The notes under the pieces are model-generated. The model was not told the origin of the DNA, ran no database searches, and was given only the letters and a program-made list of their open reading frames with translations. From Berghia stephanieae (taxonomy: Eukaryota; Mollusca; Gastropoda; Nudibranchia; Aeolidiidae), in the NCBI GenBank assembly GCA_034508935.3, contig CM067443.1, positions 107,327,884-107,391,883 on the forward strand: a DNA stretch of 64,000 nucleotides. The letters run 5' to 3'. Position numbers and translations under genes: made by a program. Shown here piece after piece: positions 40,029 to 52,540 of the stretch (its first letter is position 1; each line of letters begins with the position of its first letter).

Positions 40029-40940
40029 TACCTGTTACTCTGTCTTTTTAATGTGCACCAAATCAGACAATTTCTTCAAGCAGTAAAACTCTGTCCCTCG
40101 AAATTCCATGATCCTTCAACTCTTATAATCTTTGAAATTCTGGAACTTGTTGAAATAATTTGTCATTGCATTGAACCTAGAATATACTCACCAAAATAAT
40201 TTGTCACCAATCAGGTGTTAAAGCGTGAATTGAACCACCTCCTTATGATTTAAAAAAAATTGTTTCTTATTATTGATGTTTTAAAAAATGATCTGATTTA
40301 TAGTAACTTTATCCATGTTTTTGAAGAAAATTATATCACCATGATGTGTTCTTGATTATATAACATATAATCATATTTTTATATATCTGGTCTTTAAATG
40401 ATTGAAAGTATTTTGCAAGTTTTATGGATCTTAATATCCCCTTTTTTCTTTTGTTAAATTAAGAGTTGTTAGATTGTTTTATAACCGTCTTTGTATTTTT
40501 TTGGTCATAAGCTCTTCCATTGTTTTAGGCCCAACTTGTCACTGGCCGACCCCGCTTCGACTGTGCCCTGTATGATGGAAGTTATCACTGACACTCTCAA
40601 AAAGAGAAAATGAATGATTGATTTCTTGTGTGAATTTTTATTTTATTTTTCAATCATTTTTTTAAAAGAACATTTATTAATTGTTGAAGTTTTACAGAGT
40701 AATTTGCTTTGATTTGCATACAAAAAGGAACAAATTTTGAACAACACTGGCTGTATTGGTATTTAGAGGGACTATCTCTACACCACCAAGTTGAAGGTGG
40801 AGAATAAAATCTTAAGTACAGCGTTTAAATGCTGTAATTGTGACTGTCATCAGCATTTGAATAACGGTAGTCAAATGAAATAACAAAGCAATCTTATTCA
40901 CGTGTCTTCTTTCAAGACATAATTATAATGCTTCTTTTAA

Positions 40941-41168
40941 CTCACTCAACCCTAACACCGAGTATATTCGTAGTTTACCCGGGTTACTTTTACCCCATGC
41001 CTATTTATTACATTTTTATGAGACAAATTATAGGCGTAGTCTCAAAGTTAAAGTTTAGTTTTTGCATGTTAATGATAGTTGAATAAAACTATCTATGTAG
41101 ATGCTCATTTTTAATACATTTTTTTTTCAAAATTTGAAAATTAGCAAAAATCTCTAGGATTGAGTGAG
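40941..41168 (+). mobile_element. TTAA-targeting MITE, family B copy 2
   Basis: 228 bp, termini CTCACTCAACCCTA and TAGGATTGAGTGAG, flanked by TTAA. Lies 0.9 kb downstream of the NEIL1 stop. Confidence 0.85.
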
Positions 41169-41567
41169 TTAAACGTTAGTAAACAGATCAACACAGTTTG
41201 TATGAAGAACATGTTCACTGTATCTGGAAGGTATGAGAAGAGTAAATTGAAGAGTCCAAATTAATGTTGGCAAACAAAAATATTCTCGAGTAAACAAATA
41301 AACTGGTATCTTAATTTCTTATATGCAGGACAACATAAAACTTAAGACATAATTATACATCATTTTGTAGTACATCAGATTTACAGTAAAACAAAGGAAG
41401 GCTAAGAAATCATCTAAGACCTGCTTGGGCTAATTTGGAGGGGTAAACACACTTCGTCAACCACTTAATAACAGAAATGTAAATTAGGTTTATAGTTTCC
41501 CACAGTTCACAAAGCATTTTTTAAGCCTTTGAGTCACAATAGTCAGAAAAAAAAACACAAAAAGACT

Positions 41568-41871
41568 TGAGCTTTTATATAGCGCAATATCCACTAAACG
41601 TGCTCAAAGCGCTTTACAAGGGGTCTCCGGCCAACAGCAACACGTAACATTTAGAACGGGACATGACGCCTGTTAGGCGATATTACAAATTTTTGTTTGG
41701 ACAAAGACAATGCTGTTAACGGCCAGGTACTCGTTTTACACCTGAGTACGGTGAGAAAATGTGAGTAAAGAGCCTTCTCCAAAGACTCAACTATGCGCCG
41801 AACGCGAGGCTCGAACCCATGACCTTCCGATCCGAAAGCGAGTGTCATACCACTAGACCACATAGCCGCAC
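41568..41871 (-). mobile_element. tRNA-headed SINE, family 1 copy c
   Basis: About 304 bp minus-strand copy, full length from the GTGCGGCTATGTGGTCTAG head to the GCGCTATATAAAAGCTCA tail. Confidence 0.87.
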
Positions 41872-42159
41872 TTGTTTTCAGAAAAGAAAACAAAAAAAGG
41901 CACACTCTGAGCGACCAAAATTGTCCTACTAAAGAGTTCAGATCTCTTTTGCCTGCACTGTACTGCACATTGAGATTTTGCACAGACTTTTCCACATTGC
42001 TCCAGTCTTCATCATTGTGATGGATCATCTCTCATCTCTGCCGCTGTCATGGAGTCCGCTTCAGCCTGCTTGTCTTTGATGAAGACTCAAAGGGCAACTT
42101 GCTTAAAATAGCTTCTCAAAGGGTTTGAGGATCGCAAAGAGAATAAAAAACCCCATTAA

Positions 42160-42399
42160 CTCACTCAATCCTAGAGGTTTTTGCTACTTTCCAAAATTGG
42201 AAAAAAATATATTTAAATTGAGCATGTACATAGATAGATAGTTATATTCAACTATCATTTACATGCAAAAAACCAAAAACATTAGCTTTGATACTACGCC
42301 TATAATTAATTTGTCTCATAAAAATGTAATAAATAGACATGGGGTAAAAGTAACCCGGGTAAATTACTACGGATACAGTTGGTGTTAGGGTTGAGTGAG
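42160..42399 (-). mobile_element. TTAA-targeting MITE, family B copy 3
   Basis: 240 bp, same termini, flanked by TTAA. About 50 bp of host sequence (AATAGCTTCTCAAAGGGTTT...) is present on both sides, so the MITE sits at the joint of a tandem duplication. Confidence 0.85.
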
Positions 42400-42767
42400 T
42401 TAAAATAGCTTCTCAAAGGGTTTGAGGATCGCAAATAGAATAAAAAACCCATTTAATCACACACTTAGAAAACATGGAGCCATAATACTTACTAGTCTCC
42501 TCTTGTATATGGGTCTTGTGATTTTAATTCAGACACGAATCAGGGGACTGAAGCAGGAAGCAGAAATGACATATGATTGCTGTCTTTCCTTCCGGTTTTA
42601 ATTAACTATTCTGATGAATTTCTTATCACAGTACCTACTATTGTTTTTTACTCTCAGGTTTTGCCCAATAGAATTTTACCTGACATTTATATCCATTTAC
42701 ATATCCACCAACTTATAATTAGTGTCAAAATACATGTTTAAATCATGTCATACATGTTGTAATAATG

Positions 42768-42784
42768 GTCATCATCATCATCAA

Positions 42785-42817
<33 letters not shown>

Positions 42818-42836
42818 TACCACCACCACCATCATC

Positions 42837-42870
<34 letters not shown>

Positions 42871-42935
42871 TTATCACCACCACCACCACCACGATCACCA
42901 CAACCACCACCACCACCACCACCACGATCACCACC

Positions 42936-43002
<67 letters not shown>
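42768..43002. repeat. (ATC/ACC)n tract
   Basis: About 235 bp of CAY triplets between NEIL1 and HYPK. Confidence 0.95.
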
Positions 43003-43003
<1 letters not shown>

Positions 43004-43397
43004 ATCATCAATGTCACAAGTGTCATTACTGGAGTTATTGTAGGGGTATAATGGTTCTAGTAAAAGAAATTTTGTAATTTGCAAATTTTTGACTTTGGAT
43101 TCGTTTTCCATTTCCACGATGCACAAACCAAATCAACATGAGATGATGAACTCAAAGTTAGCTTAAAGAGTTCCCAGAGACTTAATCATTCATTATTTTC
43201 GTGTCGTAATACCAACATGACAATGTACATATGGGTGTGAATCCAGTCAGAGACAATGTCATTTTTCTTTCTTTTTTTAACGCCAAAATATTTTGTTATT
43301 GTATTGTCTATGAATAGCTCATAATAAAATATAAAAATGTATCTATCGAAACCCTCTATCGACTTATCGTCTAAATGATTCAGCATTGGGTTGATTC

Positions 43398-43495
43398 TTC
43401 TTCTTCATCTTCTTCTTCTTCTTCTTCTTCTTCTTCTTCTTCTTCTTCTTCTTCTTCTTCTTCTTCTTCTTCTTCTTCTTCTTCTCTTTCTACTT
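43398..43495. repeat. (TTC)n microsatellite upstream of HYPK
   Basis: About 30 TTC units, about 165 bp upstream of the HYPK ATG. Confidence 0.95.
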
Positions 43496-43658
43496 CTTGG
43501 GAGGATGAGGAGGAGGGGAAGAAGAATTATTTATTATAACTTAATTATAAAAAACCGAATGAAATTATAAAATGTCGAAATATTTTATTTCACGTTAATT
43601 TCGTACCTTCGAAGAAAACGAGTTACTCTCATGTCTCTCAGTGCTAAATCTAAACAAC

Positions 43659-46600
43659 ATGGCTTCTAATGAAAAAATTCCCGATTCAAAGGATGGTGAG
43701 CAAGGTGATGAATCTAAAAGCAAAAAAGCTGTCAAACATGATTCTGGGGCTGCTGATTTGGAAAAAGTAACAGACTTTGTCGAGGAGAAAGAAATTTCTC
43801 AACAAGACATTCAAGATGTAAGTAAGATTAAGATGAGAATGCCGGTCGCCGGTATGGACTCGCAGGCATCTCTCTAGGCACTTTGATAAAATTTTCAAAC
43901 TCAAAATATCTTGATTTGACTCAGTCAGGGGGATGGGACTTGAAAAAACATAAACTTTGATACCTTATTTGTTTCTCTACGACCTACGGTTCCAGAGTTA
44001 TTTATATTTTTCTACTGAAATTTTTTGTCAATTCTACAGAGAGAATCTGTGATCTCACCGCTGCCTCAAAACCAGCATCTCGCGGCTATCGGGAAATTTT
44101 GAGTCTTGCAGTTAACATGGCCCACTTATTGTTTTCAGTAATTTTGTTTGAATTAAAAAATAAATGGCAAGTGTTAGGTATCATTTTAAAGGTCAGAAAA
44201 TAACCTTTATTTTCATATAAATCATTTTCATGTATGGAAAGTATGGAAGAAGTTAAGGATAAATGAAAATGGAAAAAAATATGAGGTTTTTGTCCTAAAA
44301 AGTGGGGTTGGTGGCGGAAAAATAAAATAATGAGCGAGTGTATCAATTTTGATGAAATTTGGCAGAGATATTCTTCAATTAATTGTCTATCGATGTATGA
44401 AGTATAATTAAAATGTATCCATAATTTAAAAAGTTCTTGTAATTCAAAAATGTATAAATTTTTATTACATAAGCTTTCTGAGAAATACAATCAGGAATTA
44501 AGAATGAAATACACCGTTAGAAAGCTTGTTTTGTGCCCTTTATAATGATACCAAAATTAGTCACATAGGTTCTTAAATAACGCCATGGTGACCAAAACAG
44601 TAAAGGGTCAAAAATAAAGTTCCAAAAAACGAGTTTCACCTTACAGTGAGCCTATCGGCGGCCACTGGACTGGAGTTATCAAAGTGCCTAATCTCTCCAC
44701 CCACTCACTCACCGACACTATCTATCTAGCTCTACTAGCACTCAGTCTCCTGCTCCGTCTCCACAGCCGAGTTCTCTCATTCACAGCCACTGCATGGCCG
44801 GTCACTTGAAGGCTTTCCTTACTCTGTAAGCCCCAGTAGCATCTGTCCTGGTTACGTTTACTATGTTTGTAACAAGCCTTGTTCAAAAATAAAAATAAAA
44901 ATGTAACTGACAACTGTGACTGTGACCTCGCAGTTCGATATATTTTGTTTGATAGAGTGTTATTAGCGTGTAGGTAGACAATTAGAACAGAAAAAATCCC
45001 AACATTATGAAATCAGGGACTTAAGTCTCTGTTCCAGTTCCAGTCAGTCGAATTTTAAAGTATTTGTAATGTAAGAATGCGAACCCTTGCAGAAATTGTA
45101 AATAACATACAAAAAAAAAAAAAACAACAAAAAACAAAGAATATCTAAATATTATAATTATGGTTTTATAAAATTTTATTACAACAGCATATTGGTCAGC
45201 TATGGCCCCTCATGACCGCTACAAATTGATAAAAGCTAGATCGGGCGCTTAAATGACCTTAATAAACACCTAAAAACAAAACAACAAACAAGATGGAACC
45301 TAAAAAGATGTGCAACAAAAACAGCCAATGACACCCTCAGCTTTCTACGCCGGAACCTATCATCATGCCCAACAAGAGTGAAAGAAAAGTGCTTCAAAGT
45401 ATTTGTAATTGTAAGACCTGTTTTGGAATTCAGCATAAATGGTACCCGATTACATCAATAAGAAGATAGAAATGATTCAAATAAGGGCCTGTCCATTTGT
45501 CTGTAATGACTACAACCGACAACACTATGTAAAACACATGATGGAACATTTAAACTTGACCCCACTTATTGAAAGGAGTAAGACGCAAAAGCTCAATATA
45601 TTGTTCAAGGGCTGACATGTAACCACCACCATCCCTATTAACACATTGAAAAACCACAGAAGAAAAGAAATTGCATATATACGCTGCCAAATTCCAATGG
45701 GCAAAAACAGTCATTCTTCCCTAGTAGGCATTTGCGCACCGAACAGCATCCCTGAAAATGTCAGAGCATTCAATAACCCGACAATATTCTGTAGAGTTAT
45801 CTCGACCAGTAGTTAAAACAAGATATTACGTCAATGCACCCCCACCACACCTAGTTGCGTCAATCTTCATCACATGAAGCTGTAACTATTATTATTATTG
45901 GATTGGATTGGATTGGAACTCAAACATAAAACTTGATGTGAGTTGAGAAAACTGAATTCTGCTGAAAAAGCGGATTCTTCAAGTTTAGTCTACTCCCTTA
46001 GACTTGGAGATTTCATTCTTTTATTTGCTTTTCCTTACCACCAAAACTCTCCATCTGCTAGAAACAACAAAAAAAGTTGGCACCCCCTCCACTTAATTCA
46101 TTAATATTTGATGAATCCCCATTTCAACCTTCCCACTAAAAAAACAAAACAAATCAATTGTAAAAGAGTACTTTAATAAAATCCAATGTCAAAACAGTTG
46201 GTGGGCAAGTTCGGGGGTCTAGGACAAGATTGTCTCTTTCAGTTTCAGTAGGTAGCACTTCTTTATGAAAGATCCCCAATTAGCCTGTTTGTTTTATGTA
46301 CATACCTGGTATTCAGTTTGTGGCCCATACATTACAACATAATCTACAGTAAATCACATTCTTACTACGGTGATCTGTGAACTGTTTACTCACCGAGCGA
46401 CAAGTGGAGTCAGAGAAATGAAAATCCTGATCTTACTGTCAGTCAGGAGACTAAAGCTAGAGCATTTATATAGCACAATTTCCATTAAATGTGCTCAAAG
46501 TGATTTACAAGGGTCCCTAGCCAACAGTAACACTTAACACGTAGGACGAAGCATAACGCCTGTTTGGCAAGAGCATATTTTTTTGGACAGAAGCAACACT

Positions 46601-49600
46601 ATTAACGGCTAGGTACTCATTTTACGTTTAAGTATGGTGAGAATGTGAGTAAAGAGCCTTTTCCAAGGACTCAGCTATGCGCCACTCAGAGTGGGACTTG
46701 AACCCTGGAGCTCCGATCTGAAGGCTAGTGTATTACCACAAGACCACACATAACCACCAGGTGTCAGTGTAGATAACACTCCAGCACATCTAATGAAAAG
46801 CAAATGGATATGAAAACTAACCAACTTCTCAGTTTTTCACAATGTCTGGATACACAAAGCACAAAACATTGAGCTTTGTGATTTTGCAGTGGTTTGAAGT
46901 TCGAATTTTGAAGCCAATATTCTTCTTTCACTTACCAGGTGTTTTTTATAAGGAAAGATACACAAACTTGTATCTTGCAGTTACATTTGAATAAAGGATT
47001 GAATTAAGCAATGAAATATAAGTATTAGATAAGTTTTTAAAAATCAATCAAATTTGTCTTTTAACACAAAATTGTTATTTCAAATGATACACTTTCTTCA
47101 TGGATCAAATACATTTGTTGAAATATAAATTTCCCAACTGACTTCCCTACCCTAAATTTCCATGAAAGAAATTGAGAAAGTAATGGCTGTAAAATTATAT
47201 TAGTTCTAAGTCTAAGTATGTCGTTCAAAGTGTTAAATGATTTAATATAACAATGAAAGATATTTATATATGCACTATTTGGTCCAATCCGACATGTAGT
47301 AAAGACTTTAGGTTTGACAGAAAAAAGCTTATTTAAAAAAAATATCATTATTATCCAGTGCTGATGGTTTTCTTTGGATCTGCAGAAATCCTCGATTTTT
47401 GAGTCAGAGATGTGGTTTCCCCCTTTAACAAAATTACATTTCTCCATGTATTAGCAATGAGAGTCTTGATGTTTGGTGGAATAATTAGGTGTAGTTAGCT
47501 GGAGTATCAATGACAATGATGATTTATCATCTGGATTGCTCTAATAGTTTTGAGTTAGTGCAGTAAAAATTGGCCGTAAAGGCTATTGTTCAAAATTTTC
47601 CTCCTTTCTCACTTTGTGTCACCATCAGCACTGATTATTGTTATCGTCATCGCCATTATTATTATAATTGCAATTATTACTTCATAACCATAATCCATTT
47701 TTTCCTCCCTGTAGGCAATGAAAGTTGTGAGTGATCGACAGAATGAAGAGGCCCAAAACAAAAATAAGAAAGAGAAGGAGCTGTCAAAAGTCAAAATAAA
47801 CAAATCTGATGTTGATCTTATTGTAAGTGACTTATTGTTATCAGAGATGCAAATTGGTATGAAAATTACAAATTTTATATCTAAAAGTGGTGTCCATACG
47901 AAAATCTGTGAAAATTACATATTTGTGACAAAGCATCATTTTCCTTGTATTAGTATGCGTATTAGTATTAGTAAGGGTAGGATGAAAACATGTCACTGCT
48001 GTGGTCATTTTGAAAATATGAAAGATATGTAATTGACAAAGCTATAAAAAAAAAAAGCTTTGTTCCTTTTTTTTTTCCCTCCCATTTATCATTTTAAATT
48101 TCAACATAGTCGCCGTTCCAATCCACAACACAGAAATGCCAACAACGCACCAATTATTGCATCATGATGAAGATAAAGACAAATTCATGTGACATACTTT
48201 GACAGCATTGAGTCACTCTAGACTAGGGAGCTATGACTATAGGGTGGGAATGTGAGTCTCTGGTGGGTCGAAGCCTTAATCCAAGTCTGAGTCTGAGTTT
48301 GCATCAGTCTCTCTTCTTACCTTCCCAAACATCAGAGCATCTAGTCGAACGGTGTGTTGTGACGATGCTACCGGGCGGGTTCGCGACTGTGCACGAGTGC
48401 GGACCGGACTTTGCTGATTGGGTCGATCGTCATAACATAGTAGTGTGAGAACCATAAGAGGCTGCTGCTGCCTCACATGTAAAGGAACCTTGGAGGAGCT
48501 CTTGTTTTGTTTGAACAATCGATCTTGTTTTGTTTGATAAAGGTGTTGACAACCATCTGCGTCTATTTAACATTGCTTTGAGTGTCTCTGGTTCCCATCA
48601 AAGCTTTAAAGTATGATGACACTGTGATTTTTATTGGCTTAATGACTTGATTGGATGACCTGGAGGGAATTTGTAAACAGCATTTGCCTTTGTCATACAG
48701 CAATAACTACAACTGCCTATTAAAACAGGGCTGAGAATCTTACGCCTAAAGGCATATTTCTGCCTAAATGGTGGTTCATCTCCGCTCATCACCATCACAA
48801 TTCCTCCTTTATCAAATTTTTCTATGAATACAACCACTACATCAACATCCCTACCATCACTACTATTACAACCACCACCACTACAACTACCTCCACCAAA
48901 TCATTTTCCCACCACTACCACTACATTGTCACCTCTACTACATCCACCACCACTGCTACAATTACTATCACATTATCATCCCCGACACCACTACTATCAC
49001 ATCATCATTCCTACCACCACTACTACTACAACAACCACTACAATATCATCCCTACCACCACCACTACTATAACCACCACCACACCATCATCCCTATCACC
49101 ACTACTAATACCACCGCCACATCATCATCCCTAACACCACTACTAATACAAATACCAGTCTAAATTCTAATTCCCAGACATATAAATATGAACAAAATTA
49201 TAAGAATGCACAGGTCATTCGTTGTTAGACAAACTAACCAGTCTATATCAGTATCCGTGCAATCCGTCTAAAGAGGTTTTAGAACTCCAAGGTTTGGGTG
49301 ATAATTGGAATATTCACCTGCCAGGCAAATTGGGACAATTTTGGCAGTGACAGGCATTTCCTGATTAGAGAGGTTCCATTGAACTAGCAAAATTAATATT
49401 TCTGTTTCGTTTCATAATGTTGTTATTTGAATTTCAATATTTTTATTTGCCATCCACTGGTATTCATGTATTTACATTTCTAAGATGCCCAGTCCATTAG
49501 AAATGGATAACATTATTCCGAAATAACATTGAAGCGTGTGTGACACAATTCATTTTTATTATTAAATCATTTTTGATATATTGATTGCATTTATTTTTAT

Positions 49601-49706
49601 TTATTTTCAGGTTCAAGAAATGGAGATCCCAAGAATAAAAGCTGAACGTGTGTTGAGAGAATACAAGGGAAACCTTGTAGATGCTTTAACAGTCCTAACA
49701 AATTAA
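43659..49706 (+). CDS. HYPK: huntingtin-interacting protein K, 3 exons
   Basis: Exons 43659-43817, 47715-47822 and 49611-49706, all phase 0 with GTAAGT donors and pyrimidine-rich acceptors, encode 120 residues (human about 129). Seen: a charged disordered N-terminus, the family signature KHDSGAADLEKVTDF followed by EEKEI, a basic coiled stretch rich in Lys/Glu, and a C-terminal UBA-like helix bundle ending GNLVDALTVLTN. The family binds the ribosome-associated NatA N-terminal acetyltransferase, tunes its activity and acts as a chaperone against aggregation; it acts in the cytosol. The start is the first Met before the charged region. A polyadenylation-type AATAAA lies near 49,827. Intron 1 (3.9 kb) carries a TIR element, a LINE end and a SINE; intron 2 carries a LINE 3' end and simple repeats. 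The reading frame looks intact. Confidence 0.95.
43877..44688. mobile_element. 812 bp non-autonomous TIR element in HYPK intron 1
   Basis: Inverted termini GGCACTTTGATAA / TTATCAAAGTGCC flanked by TA on both sides (43875-43876 and 44689-44690), starting 57 bp after HYPK exon 1. No transposase similarity was seen inside. Confidence 0.55.
45200..45915 (+). mobile_element. CR1-like LINE 3' end in HYPK intron 1
   Basis: Fragments NDTLSFLRRNLSSCPTRVKE followed by KCFKVFV, RPVLEFS, FVCNDYNRQHYVKHMMEHLN and NSIPENVRA are typical of CR1-like ORF2 ends. Terminates in ATT/GATTG short repeats (45,885-45,915), a LINE-type tail. Degenerate. Confidence 0.65.
46458..46757 (-). mobile_element. tRNA-headed SINE, family 1 copy d
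   Basis: More diverged minus-strand copy in HYPK intron 1; box B region reads GGGTTCAAGTCCC and the tail TGCTATATAAATGCTC. Confidence 0.78.
48330..48500 (+). mobile_element. Jockey-like LINE 3' end, second copy
   Basis: Reads SEHLVERCVVTMLPGG... and ends with CATAACATAGTAGTGTGA, matching the 3' end of the LINE at 18,240-18,360 (AGCATCTAGTTGAACG..., CTTAACATAATAGTGTGA). Inserted in HYPK intron 2. Confidence 0.6.
48822..49145. repeat. imperfect (ACC/ACT)n tract
   Basis: Degenerate ACN triplet sequence in HYPK intron 2. Confidence 0.88.
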
Positions 49707-50100
49707 TGATTTGATATTGATAATGATTTTTAAAAAATGACATGATGGATGAGAGTGCTGTACCATATTGTGCGTGAACCTTATGTTTAAAATGCCATTT
49801 ATTCTCTTCACATCTTTTACCATGAAATAAATGATTTTACCCATTGTATGGTCTATTTTTATTGTTATTTATCGACTTTTCTTCTTAATCCAAAATAATT
49901 CATGATGAAACCATGGGTTTCTGGATGGGTTCTTTTGGTCTTCTATATATACTGCAATCTGCTTAAGATAAACTCTCGCTTGAATTAAACTCTGAGGCTG
50001 GTCCTAATTTTTCTGCTCTAAGTAAGTAGTAATTTTAAATGTTTAAGATGAACCCCACCTCTGGGCTAGTCGGGATATATCAATCTGGATTTTTTTTTTT

Positions 50101-50366
50101 AGATTTTATAAGGCGCGATATCCACTAAACGTGCTCACAGCGCTTTACAAAGGGTCCCTGACAAACACTTTACATGTAGGACGGGACATGTTAGTGTTAG
50201 GCGATATTACAATTTTTTCTGATAGAGACAACGCTGTTAATGGCCAGGTACTTATTTTACACCTAAGTATGGTGAGGGAATGTGAGTAAAGAGTCTTTTT
50301 CAAGGACTCGACTATGTGTGAGCGAGGCTCGAACCCAGGACCTTCCGATCCGAAAGCGAGTGTCAC
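50101..50366 (-). mobile_element. tRNA-headed SINE, family 1 copy e (head truncated)
   Basis: Minus-strand copy lacking the outermost head bases; retains box B GGGTTCGAGCCTC and a tail TCGCGCCTTATAAAATC. Confidence 0.8.
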
Positions 50367-50449
50367 TTAGTTTAGCCGGAAGCTGGGCTGTCTTTCTAGG
50401 GATATTTATTAAGGGAATAAAAAATATAACATTAAACATTGGGATTTAT

Positions 50450-50645
50450 TTCCGTAATCTTGTGCACGGAAAAGTGAATGGGATCAATCCCGAGTTTTTT
50501 TCTTCTGACCACCCTGTCTACCTCACAGTGATTGGTCAGATCAGGGGGAAAGTACTTTGCGATAGACTAGTGTCCTATTAAAAGGGAAGCAAGCAATTGC
50601 TAGCGCTAAAGAAACTAGGATAAACTCCATCCATGGGCCCTGATT
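50450..50645 (+). mobile_element. SINE-like repeat, family 2 copy c
   Basis: Shares GTGATTGGTCAGATC, AAAGTACTTTGCGATAGACT, CCTATTAAAAGGGAAGCAAG and CTAAAGAAACTAGGATAAAC with the 27,070 copy. Confidence 0.55.
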
Positions 50646-51250
50646 CAATGTGACAGCTGCCTTCTATACTACAGACGTGATGGGGCCATACAGAACAATG
50701 TGGCCCATTTCTGAATTGGGGCATTACAGACCTGGCACGTTGTTGGCTGGTAGCCCCTCCTATGCAGGTTGTCTGCTTATCTACCGTGTTTGGCTCTTAT
50801 CCTATTGCAGGAGGACCGTTGATTTCTGTTTTGGGTGTAAAAACTTAGTAGAGGTATTGAAGTTGGAATGTCGTCATTTGTTGGCTTCTTCACTTCCCTT
50901 TCATTTTCCCAGTAGTGCGAGTTGATGTCAAGGAGTCATTTTTATATTTATAGAAAGGTCTTCTAGATATCAGTCAAGACGTTGAAGGGGCAGATTGTGT
51001 GATGTTTTTTTAGTGGAGTGTTCGATGTTTGGTTCTCCAATTGTTGATCTTTTCTTTTGTATGGCATGTTCTCTACACAGGTTAAAGGAGGGGGGGGGGG
51101 GGGTGATTACACTCATTACTGGTAGCCACTGAGTTGGAGTGGATCAGAAATTGTTCGCATTGTGCTCTTTAAGGCAGTGTCTACTTTTTTTAGTGAGGTT
51201 GGACCTTGCCCAAACGGGGGCCAGTATTCTGCCACACTGTAGCACAGAGT
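50640..51250 (-). mobile_element. Jockey-like LINE remnant, minus strand
   Basis: Minus-strand reading LCYSVAEYWPPFGQGP, then KKVDTALKSTMRTISDPLQ, matches the YSVAEYCAPVW...MRTISGTL block. Further on, GYQPTTCQVCNAPIQKWATL resembles the C-terminal cysteine motif. Disrupted in several places. Confidence 0.55.
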
Positions 51251-51309
51251 TATGGAAGATATTCACAAAACGGTATATATAATATATACATATGGAGTGA
51301 TATTATATT

Positions 51310-52540
51310 ATTTTTTTCATCATTCTGAAAAAAGAGTTTTTGAATTCAATAAAGTCCAAATGCTGTACAATGATGAAACAAAAAAAATATTAAAGCACTG
51401 TCCAACAAGATGGTTATGCTTGACAACATCACTGGAAAGGCTTGTAGAGTTGTGGCAATCTTTGTTGGATTACCTGAAGAGACTAAAGTCTGAAGAAGAT
51501 GCACTTGCAAAGAAAAAAGAATTATCCAAAAAACCCCAAGATGTTTCTGAGCAAGTTGTCAATCAAATGTTTAGTATTAGTAAACCAGGGACATCAGCCA
51601 TTGCTCAGTCTTCTCAACATAATTCTCAATCTCAGTCTTCAAGACTTGATAGGCTTGTTTCAACTCTGAAATCAAAGAGAGCACTAACCTCCTGTTCCTT
51701 CTTACTGTGGATCATGCCTTTGTTTGATAAATTTAACAAATGTTTACAAAAAGAAGAACCACAAATACACAAACTCAATGATCTGTATTTAGCACTGTTC
51801 CGTGAATTACTAAGTTCATCAAGCCCAAAGTCATCAGTGCAAAGTCTTCTCACCTGACCAGTATTGATTTTGAGGCAGAAGCTAATCATATTCATGACAA
51901 AGACCTATACATTGGTGAAATTCCTTCCAGATTCACAAGTGATTTGAAGGCTCAGTCAAGAAGTGAAATCATCAGTAACATAAAATTATTCTACATTGCT
52001 GCTTTGAAGTACATGAAGAATAATTTTCCATTAAATACAGACACCCTTGTCCATGCCAAATTTGTGGATATCCATAAGAGGGCAGAGCATTCCTTCTCGG
52101 ATGTACTCTACTTTTACAAGAAAATGCCTGCCTCTCTCAAATGCTCAATGGATGTACTGCACTCTGAGTTTACAAACTTCCAATCAGCTCCACTTAATGC
52201 TTCAGTGCTGAATGAGCCAAGATGTGATAGACAATGGCACCAGCTCCATCACTACATATGTCCACTAGATGGAAGTAGGCCTTACCAGAACCTGGGACAG
52301 CTAGCCCCGAGTGTTCTTTCAATTCCTCACAGTAATGCAGCATCAGAGAGGATATTTAGTTTGGTTAGGAAGAATAGAACTGAAAGCAGATCTCAGTTGA
52401 GCAATGCCACTCTAAACAGTCTTTTAGTTAATAAAGTTAGGGTCTCCTCATCAAGCATGCCACCTGTCCAATTGACTGATAAGTTCTTGCAAAAATGCAA
52501 GAGATCCACCATGGATAGCTTGCATTCAGAAGGCAAATAA
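51310..52540 (+). mobile_element. hAT transposase remnant, C-terminal half
   Basis: Two abutting frames, about 51,310-51,857 and 51,850-52,540, together cover the C-terminal half of a hAT transposase. The first has KHCPTRWLCLTTSLERLVEL, a conserved hAT motif (CPTRW). The second has the dimerization (hATC) signature IPHSNAASERIFSLVRKNRT ... LNSLLVNKV. Between them one shift is seen near 51,850. The BED zinc finger and the first catalytic Asp are not seen. No terminal inverted repeats were identified. Coding preservation is good over about 400 residues, so either recent or a domesticated exon. Confidence 0.75.

Noticed and set aside
42722-43126. Poly-His, poly-Ile/Thr and poly-Met frames
   Set aside because: Triplet microsatellite read in several frames.
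44086-44490. 134-codon minus-strand open frame
   Set aside because: Lies inside the 812 bp TIR element and shows no transposase or other similarity.
47061-47447. 128-codon minus-strand open frame in HYPK intron 1
   Set aside because: AT-rich, no recognisable domain, no splice context; consistent with chance.
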